DNA of 64,000 nucleotides from Clostridiales bacterium (GTDB taxonomy: Bacteria; Bacillota; Clostridia; Lachnospirales; Lachnospiraceae). The notes below the pieces were generated by a model. That model made no database searches. It saw nothing but the letters and a program-made list of their open reading frames with translations, and was not told the DNA's origin. The DNA lies in assembly GCA_018376135.1 (NCBI GenBank), contig JAHABX010000002.1, positions 1 through 64,000 on the forward strand, in the 5' to 3' direction. The translations under genes were made by a program, and so were the position numbers. This document shows positions 33,798 through 41,356 of the stretch, one piece after another (position 1 is the stretch's first letter; each line of letters starts with the position of its first letter).

Positions 33798-33884
33798 ATG
33801 ATCGCAATAGATATTCAGCGGATAGATATGGAGAGCACGTTACTGGCAGAACAGATGAAGATGTTCTGCTTCTGCAGCATATGA
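33798..33884 (+). CDS. Possible 28-residue leader peptide
   Basis: ATG 33798 follows a good AGGAGGAAGG and reads 28 codons (with MIAIDIQRIDMES near the start and MFCFCSI at the end) to a TGA that overlaps the next ATG at 33881. It resembles no family. It may be a coupling leader, a frameshifted start of the next gene, or chance. Confidence 0.35.
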   Translation: MIAIDIQRIDMESTLLAEQMKMFCFCSI

Positions 33885-33904
33885 ATGCTTGTTTGGAGGC
33901 AGAT

Positions 33905-34210
33905 ATGGCAGTTACATATATGGAGATTGACACAGAGCAGCTGCACAGGGATATACAGGTTCTGAGAGAGCAGACTGCAAAGGCGGCAGGCAGTCTGGAG
34001 GAGCTGAGGAGCGAACTGAAAGAACTGCATTCTATGTGGAAAGGAATGGCAAGCGAGGTGTTTCACAGACAGGCAGGGAAGGATTGTTCGGATATGGAAG
34101 CGCTTATTGGAAGGATGCAGGAACTGGCAGAGTGCATGGAATATGCACGAAGAGAGTATAGCCGCTGTGAGGGAGATGTGATACGTGCAGTAGAAGCAGT
34201 CAGAGTATAA
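33905..34210 (+). CDS. WXG100-like protein 1
   Basis: 101 residues from ATG 33905 (GGAGG five bases upstream); an ATG at 33881 overlapping the mini-frame stop is possible. Two helices flank the turn Trp45-Lys-Gly47 (SMWKG). The C-terminal helix has YARRE and YSRCE, both fitting the T7 YxxxD/E secretion motif. Likely secreted, as a dimer or bound to an effector. Confidence 0.78.
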   Translation: MAVTYMEIDTEQLHRDIQVLREQTAKAAGSLEELRSELKELHSMWKGMASEVFHRQAGKDCSDMEALIGRMQELAECMEYARREYSRCEGDVIRAVEAVRV

Positions 34211-34219
34211 GGGAAGGAT

Positions 34220-34579
34220 GTGAAGATTGTGGACAGAGGCAGATCGTGGCTGGATGCGGGGACTTTTCTGGGCTCTCTGACGGTGGAACCGGAGCTGCTA
34301 AGGCAGAAGTCGGAAGCAGTGCTCCAGAAGGTCAAGGGGATGAAGGTGTCCTTTACTGAGCTGGAGACCGCTGTGGCAAGGACAGGAGGCTACTGGAACG
34401 GAGAATCGGCGGATGCCCACCGGGAATATTTTGAACAGCAAAGACCCAGGATGGAAGAGATGCTGGCAAGGCTGATGGAACATGTGCAGGATCTGAATCA
34501 GATGGCAGCAGTCTATTCCCGCGGGGAACAGGAGGCAAAGGAGATTTCTCTGGACCTGCCGTCGGATGTGATCGTATAG
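34220..34579 (+). CDS. WXG100-like protein 2 with DVIV tail
   Basis: 119 residues from GTG 34220 (a GTG at 34229 has better spacing to AAGGA). An extra N-terminal segment of about 20 residues precedes the helical hairpin with Trp59-Asn-Gly61 (YWNGE). The C-terminus has YSRGE (YxxxE) and ends in DLPSDVIV, closely matching the DLAGDVIV end of the fifth WXG100 protein. This suggests a shared tail function, perhaps targeting. Confidence 0.75.
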   Translation: MKIVDRGRSWLDAGTFLGSLTVEPELLRQKSEAVLQKVKGMKVSFTELETAVARTGGYWNGESADAHREYFEQQRPRMEEMLARLMEHVQDLNQMAAVYSRGEQEAKEISLDLPSDVIV

Positions 34580-34588
34580 AGTGTGGTT

Positions 34589-35155
34589 ATGAAGATGAAG
34601 AAGAAAATATGGAAGGTGATAGGTGTGGCAGTGACAGCAGCTTCTCTTACAGCCTGTACAGACAGGAGAACAGAATACAAGGAACAGGCGGTTCGGTTAC
34701 TGGAAGAAAAGTACGGAGAAAGCTTTCAGATATATTCTTATCTGGGAAGGGAATATCTGGAGGATTATTATAAGGTGACAGCCTGTCCGGAGAAATCACC
34801 GGATCTTTTATTTGAGGCAAAAGCGGCATGTGACGGATCCTACATATCGGATGAGTATCTGGTGTCCGGAATCTGCCGTCGTGCAGAGGAACAGATAAAG
34901 GAGAATCTGGGGATGATCCCGGGATATCTTGAGATAAAAGTATGCTCGGTCATGCAGCGGGTGAAATATACCGATACATCCATGAGCGTTAGTGAATTTG
35001 TTGATCTGATACCTGAAAACAGCTTTGTAAGTCCGGATTTCGATGCCTGCAGTATTATCAGAAAAATGAAGGAAAGATCGAAGAAAATGTTTTGCGTTTA
35101 TACCAGTAACAATGGAGGAGATGAGAATGAAATCAGCTTCAGAGATCCGGTTTGA
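34589..35155 (+). CDS. Small lipoprotein within the WXG100 cluster
   Basis: About 188 residues from ATG 34589 (GTG at 34583 also possible). The signal peptide ends in the lipobox LTAC, so it should be lipid-anchored outside. The body has mixed helix/strand (YKEQAVRLLEEKYGESFQIYSYLG) like a small NTF2- or PepSY-type fold, but I do not assign a family. Its 3' end overlaps the start of the next WXG100-like gene by 29 bases. It may be an envelope part of the secretion system or an immunity protein. Confidence 0.7.
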   Translation: MKMKKKIWKVIGVAVTAASLTACTDRRTEYKEQAVRLLEEKYGESFQIYSYLGREYLEDYYKVTACPEKSPDLLFEAKAACDGSYISDEYLVSGICRRAEEQIKENLGMIPGYLEIKVCSVMQRVKYTDTSMSVSEFVDLIPENSFVSPDFDACSIIRKMKERSKKMFCVYTSNNGGDENEISFRDPV

Positions 35156-35444
35156 TTTTCGGCAGGCAATACGACGGGCGGAGGAATTGGAAGAGATCGC
35201 CTGTGACATGAGACGGCTGTCGAACAAAGAGATGGAGGATTCCCTGCAAAGACTGGCAGGCGCCTGGAAGGGAGAGGCGGCAGATCTGTTTCTGTCCAGG
35301 GGATTACAGTTAAGAGAGAACATAAAACAGAGTGCGAATGATCTGGACAGAGCAGCATCTGCTGTCCGAAAGGCGGCGAAGCGTATATATGATGCGGAGA
35401 TGGCAGCCTACAGGCGCGCAAAAAGAAGAGAATATCACAGCTAG
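35127..35444 (+). CDS. WXG100-like protein 3
   Basis: 105 residues from ATG 35127, which has GGAGG eight bases upstream; the ATGs at 35112 and 35121 lie on or too close to it. Helical hairpin with Trp47-Lys-Gly49 (AWKGE). The end is strongly basic (RRAKRREYHS) and lacks a proper YxxxE, unlike the other four. It may be a non-secreted partner or chaperone. Confidence 0.72.
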   Translation: MKSASEIRFDFRQAIRRAEELEEIACDMRRLSNKEMEDSLQRLAGAWKGEAADLFLSRGLQLRENIKQSANDLDRAASAVRKAAKRIYDAEMAAYRRAKRREYHS

Positions 35445-35456
35445 GAGGAAATGAAA

Positions 35457-35759
35457 ATGGCATTGATCAGAGTAACAGCGGCACAGTTGAGGATGAAGGC
35501 GGAGGAGCTTACAGAGTTGAACAATGGATTGAAGACAAATGTAAGTGAGCTGGAAGCATGTGAACAGAATCTTGGAAGCATGTGGGAAGGACAGGCAAAG
35601 GACGCGTTTCATACGGCTTTTGGGAATGACAAAATTCAGATGACAAATTTCAGTATGCTGATCGACAGGTATGTTGCGGCACTTTTGAGTATTGCTGCAA
35701 AATATGAGCAGGCAGAAAGCCAGAATGCAGAGACTGCTGCAGTCAGAAAATATAAGTAG
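35457..35759 (+). CDS. WXG100-family protein 4
   Basis: 100 residues from ATG 35457 (GGAGG eight bases upstream; ATG 35451 is too close). A canonical WXG100/ESAT-6 hairpin: TAAQLRMKAEELTELN, Trp43-Glu-Gly45 (SMWEGQA), and a C-terminal helix with YEQAE (YxxxE). This is one of the two best family matches in the cluster. Confidence 0.9.
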   Translation: MALIRVTAAQLRMKAEELTELNNGLKTNVSELEACEQNLGSMWEGQAKDAFHTAFGNDKIQMTNFSMLIDRYVAALLSIAAKYEQAESQNAETAAVRKYK

Positions 35760-35788
35760 ATAAAACAGAAAAAGGAGAACAGAAGAAG

Positions 35789-36103
35789 ATGGAAGGAACA
35801 TTAAGAGTAACTCCGGAACAGCTTGAAGCAGCATCCAGTGAGTTTGCTGCAAAAGGAACTGTAGTAGGGAATCTGACATCCCAGATGGTTCAGCTGGTGG
35901 ATGGTCTTGGAAGTATATGGGAAGGGGAGGCAGCTGCAGCGTATCAGACCAGATTTCGGCAGTTGGATGAAGATATTCAGAAGATGGTGCAGATGATTCA
36001 GGAACATTCAAATGATTTGAATGAGATGGCAAAAATATACCGTGATGCAGAGACTGCAAACAGTGAGATGGCAGCAGATCTTGCAGGAGATGTAATTGTT
36101 TAG
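35789..36103 (+). CDS. WXG100-family protein 5 with DVIV tail
   Basis: 104 residues. A canonical WXG100 hairpin with VTPEQLEAASSEFA, Trp44-Glu-Gly46 (SIWEGEA), a long second helix, YRDAE (YxxxE), and the C-terminal DLAGDVIV shared with WXG100-like protein 2. AAGGAG lies upstream. Probably an EsxA-like secreted protein. Confidence 0.9.
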   Translation: MEGTLRVTPEQLEAASSEFAAKGTVVGNLTSQMVQLVDGLGSIWEGEAAAAYQTRFRQLDEDIQKMVQMIQEHSNDLNEMAKIYRDAETANSEMAADLAGDVIV

Positions 36104-36129
36104 AGCAAACATCTGCGTTTTATAGGACA

Positions 36130-36159
36130 GGCTCCTGTAACAGAAGACTTACAGGAGCC
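36130..36159 (+). terminator. Hairpin between WXG100 and FHA genes
   Basis: An 11-base perfect stem (GGCTCCTGTAA with TTACAGGAGCC) with an 8-base loop. No T-run follows, so it may act as an RNA-stabilising or processing hairpin that lets the WXG100 genes be expressed above the downstream genes, rather than as a full terminator. Confidence 0.5.
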
Positions 36160-36230
36160 GGAATCATTCAAAGGGCAATCGCCATATATTCCCAGACAAA
36201 AGGAACAGAATTGCATATTGGAGAACAGGT

Positions 36231-36842
36231 ATGAGGAGCATGATGCTGATCTTATGCACGGAGAATCAGAATCTGAGCATTGAGATTATTTTGAGAAAAG
36301 ATATGATAGCTGCCGCTGCCACAGGTGCATTGTTTGCGTGGCTGGTGACTGTACTTGTCAGGCTGGGGTCTCGCCGCAGAAAAGAAGGGCCAAAAGAATC
36401 AAAAGCACCGGTGGGGATCATACAGTCTGTACCGGGATATCCCCGGGAAACGGATATCCCGGTTTCTGTGGGTGAGACGAGTGTGCTGTCAAAAGCCGGG
36501 GAAGATATAAGAATATCTGACGGGATGATCCGGATTCCGACAGCTACACTGATCAGGCGCAGGACAGGAGAAAGGATCCGGATATACAGGGAAGTATTTA
36601 CACTGGGAAAGGATCACCATAAGGCGGATTACTGTATATCGGGAAACGGCGCCGTCAGTCGGCTGCATGCGCATATCCGCTGCAGAGGCGGAACGTATTA
36701 TATTACAGATATAAATTCTACAAATTTTACTTTTGTAAACGGACAGAAAATTACTCCAAATCAGGAGGTAAAGCTGAGTTCCGGAGATAAAATTCTGCTG
36801 GCAGATGAGGAGTTTGTGTTTTTTGAGACCGTTTCTATATAG
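36231..36842 (+). CDS. Membrane-anchored FHA-domain protein
   Basis: 203 residues. A membrane helix (about 24-44) is followed by a linker and an inside FHA domain (about 110-195) with VFTLGKD, AVSRLHAHI and NSTNFTFVNG; Ser-Arg-Leu-His and Asn-Ser-Thr-Asn are the phosphothreonine-binding loops. It should dock phosphorylated partners at the membrane, most simply products of the kinase in this locus. Confidence 0.85.
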   Translation: MRSMMLILCTENQNLSIEIILRKDMIAAAATGALFAWLVTVLVRLGSRRRKEGPKESKAPVGIIQSVPGYPRETDIPVSVGETSVLSKAGEDIRISDGMIRIPTATLIRRRTGERIRIYREVFTLGKDHHKADYCISGNGAVSRLHAHIRCRGGTYYITDINSTNFTFVNGQKITPNQEVKLSSGDKILLADEEFVFFETVSI

Positions 36843-36853
36843 AAAAGGGAGGT

Positions 36854-37300
36854 ATGAACAGAGTGATATTCACAGATACAAGATCGGATACACCTTTGGC
36901 AGGATATCTGCTTCATATGATGGAGGGTGCATGGATCTGCATGGTTATAAATTCAGACAGTCAGAAGGGCGAACAATGGTTTTATCTGCGGGGAGAGGAT
37001 ATTGTATATGTATGTGAACAGGGAGAGCGGATTCGTTTGATTCCGTCCTTTCCATTATTGGTGGGAGCTCTTGCAGATGCTTTGGAGGAGGAGCAGGGAG
37101 AACTTCTCTGTATTGTGAACGGGGAAGAAAGGATCCATCTGGACCGCAGGGGATCGGATGTTGTTATCAGGAATATGGAGGAGCAGATCCTGTTTTGCGG
37201 CAGGAAGGAAACCGAATGGATAAACTGGCTGGCAGTATATCTGCTGGAAGAGCTGAAAAAGATTTGGGAGGAAGAAAATGGCGCGGTTTCAGATCAGTGA
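36854..37300 (+). CDS. Unknown protein near the effector candidate
   Basis: 148 residues, soluble, mixed strands and helices (WICMVINSD, WFYLRGEDIVYVCE, ALADALEEEQGE). No family recognised. Its 3' end overlaps the start of the metallopeptidase gene by 23 bases. The close coupling suggests an effector-specific chaperone or adaptor; its layout is loosely like that of the 132-residue protein of the same locus. Confidence 0.6.
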   Translation: MNRVIFTDTRSDTPLAGYLLHMMEGAWICMVINSDSQKGEQWFYLRGEDIVYVCEQGERIRLIPSFPLLVGALADALEEEQGELLCIVNGEERIHLDRRGSDVVIRNMEEQILFCGRKETEWINWLAVYLLEELKKIWEEENGAVSDQ

Positions 37301-38183
37301 AGAGCCCATAAAGTCGGCGGGATCAGAGCTTCAGAGCTTTCATGTGTGCATGGAAGCATTTGCGGACAGAATCGGAAGCTGCAGGGCGGAGCTCTCCCAA
37401 AGTGCAGGAAGTCTTCGCAGTGTCCGGAGAGTTCTGGCAGATATACGCCGGGAACTTCTGGAGGAGGCGGCAGGAATGGAGAGCCTGCAGCAGGCACTGG
37501 AGTATGCGGTGATACAGTATGTCCATCATGAGAAGCAGGTCTGTGACTGTATCCGGCAGGCGGAGAGAAGGTATCAGGAAGCAGAAGCCGGAACAGACAA
37601 GAGAGAGCCTTTGGAAAAGCTTTGGGATTCTTTGACGGGTCAGGAACGAAAGCTTGCTTATATCGCGACAACTGAGGAGCAAAGAGAGGCGGCAGACCGT
37701 CAGATGCAGGAGCAGATCATGGGGCTGATGGCTGCAGGACGCTACACAGAAGAAGCATGGGCACAGGCATCTGTGGAGGAACGAAAGAGAATGCTTCAGG
37801 ATTATATGAATGAAGCGGCGGATGTGATGGGGATATCAGTAAAGGAGGAAATCCATTTCTTCTATCAGGAGCCGGAGGATCGGATCCTTACCAATGGAGC
37901 CTATATGCCGGGAAAGGAGAAGATCCGGCTGAATGTCTACCCGGTGGAGAAACTGCCTCCTGCAGATTCCTATTATCTGATGAGCACTATTATCCATGAA
38001 CTTCGTCATGCCTATCAGCACGAAGCACTGCAGCGGCCGTCGGAATTTCAGGTGGATCAGGAGACATTGGATCAATGGAAGCATAATTTCCGTAATTATG
38101 TGGATGGCAGGAAAAGCGGCTATGATAGTTACAGAAATCAGCCGTTGGAGGCAGATGCAAGAACATTTGCAGGGCAGCAGTGA
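37278..38183 (+). CDS. Candidate T7 effector: WXG-like helices plus HExxH metallopeptidase
   Basis: 301 residues. The N-terminal 105 residues are long helices without signal peptide, in the style of LXG/WXG targeting domains, with YVHHE and YQEAE matching YxxxE. A helical linker follows. The C-terminal 70 residues contain HELRH at 240-244 (zinc ligands His240 and His244, catalytic Glu241) and EADARTFA at 291-298, where Glu291 is a plausible third ligand. The frame ends right after it. It is therefore probably a secreted zinc peptidase; target unknown. Confidence 0.75.
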   Translation: MARFQISEEPIKSAGSELQSFHVCMEAFADRIGSCRAELSQSAGSLRSVRRVLADIRRELLEEAAGMESLQQALEYAVIQYVHHEKQVCDCIRQAERRYQEAEAGTDKREPLEKLWDSLTGQERKLAYIATTEEQREAADRQMQEQIMGLMAAGRYTEEAWAQASVEERKRMLQDYMNEAADVMGISVKEEIHFFYQEPEDRILTNGAYMPGKEKIRLNVYPVEKLPPADSYYLMSTIIHELRHAYQHEALQRPSEFQVDQETLDQWKHNFRNYVDGRKSGYDSYRNQPLEADARTFAGQQ

Positions 38184-38227
38184 TCCTCTCAGGTGTACCA
38201 CAGGACACTGCGGAAAGGAGGAGCCTG

Positions 38228-38608
38228 ATGAACATGAGGAGAACCGCAGGGATACTGCTGCTTTTGATATCTGGTCTGTATGCAGCTGCCGGAAGTCTGT
38301 ACAGAGGGAAAGCCGGAGAAGAGAATAGTTCCTGTGCAATTACATATTCAGAAAATGAGGTCCGGCTTGTGACAGAGACACTTGCGTGTACAGAAGAACA
38401 GGCAGAAGTTCTCATGCGGGAAATTCGTCGAAGCCGGATCCCGGAAATACAGAGTCTGGAGCAGATTATTGAGGAAAAGGGATATGTTCTGGAGGCAGAA
38501 GATACAGAAGGGGCAGTATATCTTCTGTATCTGGACTCCCGATATCATATGTATGCAGTGCAGGCAGAGGACGGAGAAGGGGCGTATCTGTACCGGGAAT
38601 TGGAATAA
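38228..38608 (+). CDS. Small exported or membrane-anchored protein, possible immunity
   Basis: 126 residues from ATG 38228 (AAAGGAGG upstream). One N-terminal hydrophobic segment (about 7-23), then a small outside domain (ITYSENEVRLVTETLACTEEQAEVL, YLLYLDSRYHMYAVQAEDG). No family recognised. It lies 44 bases after the metallopeptidase and is the last gene of the array. An immunity or inhibitor role on the outer membrane face is an inference from position and topology. Confidence 0.65.
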   Translation: MNMRRTAGILLLLISGLYAAAGSLYRGKAGEENSSCAITYSENEVRLVTETLACTEEQAEVLMREIRRSRIPEIQSLEQIIEEKGYVLEAEDTEGAVYLLYLDSRYHMYAVQAEDGEGAYLYRELE

Positions 38609-38614
38609 TAGTCA

Positions 38615-38644
38615 TTGCTTTTTCACCCTTCTGCGTATTATAAT
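38615..38644 (+). promoter_or_regulatory. Promoter of rimO-pgsA-cinA
   Basis: TTGCTT at 38615-38620 and TATAAT at 38639-38644, 18 bases apart, about 80 bases before rimO. It separates core genes from the type VII-like array. Confidence 0.55.
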
Positions 38645-38722
38645 AATCGTGGAGCCATTTTTGGATGTCCGGGAATCGGACACAATATATGGAAGAAGAA
38701 AACAAAGGAGACTACATCATCT

Positions 38723-40063
38723 ATGATGAACATACTATTTGTATCCCTTGGCTGTGACAAGAACCTGGTGGATTCGGAAGTGATGCTGGGACTGCTGGCG
38801 AAAAAGGGATATGGCTTTACGGATGACGAAGCAAAAGCGGATATCATCGTGGTCAATACCTGCTGTTTTATCGGGGATGCCAAGGAGGAGAGTGTGAATA
38901 CGATCCTGGAGATGGCAGAGTATAAAAAGTCAGGAAGCTGTAAGGCGCTGATCGTGACGGGCTGCATGGCACAGCGGTATAAGCAGGAGATCATTGACGA
39001 GATTCCGGAGGTGGATGCGGTTCTTGGAACAACGACCTATGACAGCATTATCGAAGCGGTGGAAGAGGCACTGGGAGGAGAACATCTGTTAAGATGCGAG
39101 GATATCAACCGGCTGGTACTGACCGATGCGAAACGTATGCTGACCACAGGCGGGCATTATGCGCATCTGAAGATTGCGGAAGGCTGTAATAAGCACTGTA
39201 CCTACTGCATCATTCCCAAGCTGAGAGGAACTTACCGGAGCTTTCCCATGGAGCGCCTTTTAAAGGAAGCAGAGGAGCTGGCAGAGCAGGGCGTGAAGGA
39301 GCTGATACTGGTCGCACAGGAGACCACGCTCTACGGAGTGGATCTGTATGGAGAGAAAAGTCTTCATAAGCTTCTGAGGGAACTGTGTAAGATCAGGGGA
39401 ATTCGCTGGATTCGTGTACAATACTGTTATCCGGAGGAGATTTATGATGAACTGATCCGGACCATCAGGGAGGAGCCGAAGATATGTAAGTATCTGGATC
39501 TGCCGATCCAGCATGCATCCGACCGGGTCCTGAAGAGAATGGGACGTAAGACCAGTCAGCAGGATCTGAGAGATATCGTGGAAGGTCTTCGCAGAGAGAT
39601 TCCGGAGATCTGCCTGAGAACCACATTGATCAGTGGTTTTCCCGGAGAGACACAGGAGGATCACGAGGAGCTGATGGCATTTGTGGATGAGCTGGAGTTT
39701 GACCGGCTGGGCGTATTTGCCTATTCCCCGGAGGAGGATACTCCTGCATCAGAGATGGAGGAGCAGATTCCGGAGGAGCTCAAGGAGGAGCGCAGAGATG
39801 AGATCATGGAGCTTCAGCAGGAGATTTCCTTTGATAAAGCCAGGGAGATGATCGGAAGAGAGCTCTGGTGTATGGTGGAGGGAAAGGTTGCCGATGAATA
39901 TGCCTATGTGGCGAGAACCTACAAAGATGCTCCGGGTGTGGATGGTTATATTTTCATTCAGACGATGGAGGAACTGATGTCCGGTGATTTTGTGAAAGTA
40001 CGTGTGACCGGAGCTGATGAATATGATTTGATTGGAGAGATTGCAGATGAATTTACCGAATAA
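38723..40063 (+). CDS. rimO: Ribosomal protein S12 methylthiotransferase RimO
   Basis: 446 residues, normal length. Domains: N-terminal MTTase domain with cluster cysteines (SLGCDKN, NTCCF, TGCMAQR), radical SAM core with CNKHCTYC, and a C-terminal TRAM domain. IPKLRGTYRS and the S12-type layout favour RimO over MiaB. It methylthiolates an Asp of S12. The start at 38723 has AAAGGAG twelve bases upstream; ATG 38726 is also possible. Confidence 0.93.
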   Translation: MMNILFVSLGCDKNLVDSEVMLGLLAKKGYGFTDDEAKADIIVVNTCCFIGDAKEESVNTILEMAEYKKSGSCKALIVTGCMAQRYKQEIIDEIPEVDAVLGTTTYDSIIEAVEEALGGEHLLRCEDINRLVLTDAKRMLTTGGHYAHLKIAEGCNKHCTYCIIPKLRGTYRSFPMERLLKEAEELAEQGVKELILVAQETTLYGVDLYGEKSLHKLLRELCKIRGIRWIRVQYCYPEEIYDELIRTIREEPKICKYLDLPIQHASDRVLKRMGRKTSQQDLRDIVEGLRREIPEICLRTTLISGFPGETQEDHEELMAFVDELEFDRLGVFAYSPEEDTPASEMEEQIPEELKEERRDEIMELQQEISFDKAREMIGRELWCMVEGKVADEYAYVARTYKDAPGVDGYIFIQTMEELMSGDFVKVRVTGADEYDLIGEIADEFTE

Positions 40064-40589
40064 ACTGACTGTACTGCGTGTACTTATGATTCCGTTTTTT
40101 GTACTGTTTGCCCTGGTGGACCTGGTCCCCGGCTACAGCAACTACATTGCGGTGGGCATTTTTATTGTGGCAAGCCTGACGGATCTGCTGGACGGAAAGA
40201 TTGCAAGGAAATATAATCTGGTAACGAATTTCGGAAAGTTCATGGATCCGCTGGCAGATAAGCTTCTGGTCTGTGCGGCCCTGATCTGTCTGGTTTCTAC
40301 CGATATGCTTCCGGCATGGATGGTGATTGTGATTATCAGCAGAGAGTTCATTATCAGCGGATTCCGTCTGGTGGCTTCCGACAATGGAGTTGTGATCGCA
40401 GCGAGCTACTGGGGAAAATTCAAGACTACTTTTCAGATGCTGATGATCATTGTGCTTCTTCTGGATCTGGGAGGAGTATTTGATATGATCGGTCAGGTAC
40501 TTGTCTGGATCGCACTGATTCTGACGGTCATATCCCTGATCGATTACCTGATCAAAAACAAGCATGTGATTCTGGAAGGAAGTATCTGA
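40047..40589 (+). CDS. pgsA: CDP-diacylglycerol-glycerol-3-phosphate phosphatidyltransferase
   Basis: 180 residues with about five membrane helices and the CDP-alcohol phosphatidyltransferase motif DGKIARKYNLVTNFGKFMD followed by PLADKLL. It makes phosphatidylglycerol phosphate from CDP-diacylglycerol. The start overlaps the end of rimO by 17 bases. Confidence 0.93.
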   Translation: MNLPNKLTVLRVLMIPFFVLFALVDLVPGYSNYIAVGIFIVASLTDLLDGKIARKYNLVTNFGKFMDPLADKLLVCAALICLVSTDMLPAWMVIVIISREFIISGFRLVASDNGVVIAASYWGKFKTTFQMLMIIVLLLDLGGVFDMIGQVLVWIALILTVISLIDYLIKNKHVILEGSI

Positions 40590-40590
40590 G

Positions 40591-41337
40591 ATGGAAAAGG
40601 AAACAGAGAGTTATTCTTATTCGAAAACAGTGAAGATCTGCGGTATGGAGGAGGAACAGATCCGGGAAGAGATCCGGGATCTTCTGGCAGCGCAGGAGAA
40701 GCTGGTTTTTATGTTCCGGTCTGTACCGGGAGAAGTAGATATTCGTATTTCTGCCCAGTCAGAGAGTGAGGAAGAAGCGAAAATGAAGGTGAAGGGTATG
40801 GTGCGCGAGCTGAAGATCCGGCTTGGAAGCTGTATCTTTACAACGGATCCGAAGGTGACTCTGGAGGAGACCATTGTTGCCCTTCTGAAGGAACAGGATA
40901 TGACCGTCACTACAGTGGAATCCTGTACGGGAGGCATGCTGAGTGCACGCCTGACGGATGTGCCGGGAGCTTCCGGGGTATTTAAGCAGGGATTTGTAAC
41001 TTATTCCAATAAGGCAAAAAGAAAGTTTGTGGGAGTGAAAAAGGTAACTCTTAAAAAGTATACTGCAGTCAGCCGTCAGACAGCATGGGAAATGGCGCGG
41101 GGAGGTGCAGTGCTCACCGGAGCGGATGCGTGTGTCAGCGTGACCGGTTATGCAGGTCCGGACGGCGGAGAGAATGGGGAACCGGCAGGGCTGGTATATA
41201 TCGGATGCAAGGTAAAGGACAGGATCGAAGTGGAGGAATTTCACTTCAGCGGAGACCGCAGAGCTGTTCGTGAGCTGGCGGTGGTACATGCTCTGACTCT
41301 TCTGCGCAGATGTATTTTGGAGAGCTATCAGTTATAA
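40591..41337 (+). CDS. cinA: CinA C-terminal-domain protein (NMN amidohydrolase type)
   Basis: 248 residues. The C-terminal 160 residues are the CinA deamidase domain (TVTTVESCTGGMLSARLTDVPGAS, VSVTGYAGPDGG). The N-terminal 80 residues resemble the small domain that precedes it in full CinA, but the MoCF/COG1058 part is missing. It likely hydrolyses nicotinamide mononucleotide amide in NAD recycling. It starts one base after pgsA. Confidence 0.87.
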   Translation: MEKETESYSYSKTVKICGMEEEQIREEIRDLLAAQEKLVFMFRSVPGEVDIRISAQSESEEEAKMKVKGMVRELKIRLGSCIFTTDPKVTLEETIVALLKEQDMTVTTVESCTGGMLSARLTDVPGASGVFKQGFVTYSNKAKRKFVGVKKVTLKKYTAVSRQTAWEMARGGAVLTGADACVSVTGYAGPDGGENGEPAGLVYIGCKVKDRIEVEEFHFSGDRRAVRELAVVHALTLLRRCILESYQL

Positions 41338-41356
41338 AAGGAGGACGGAGGTCTTA

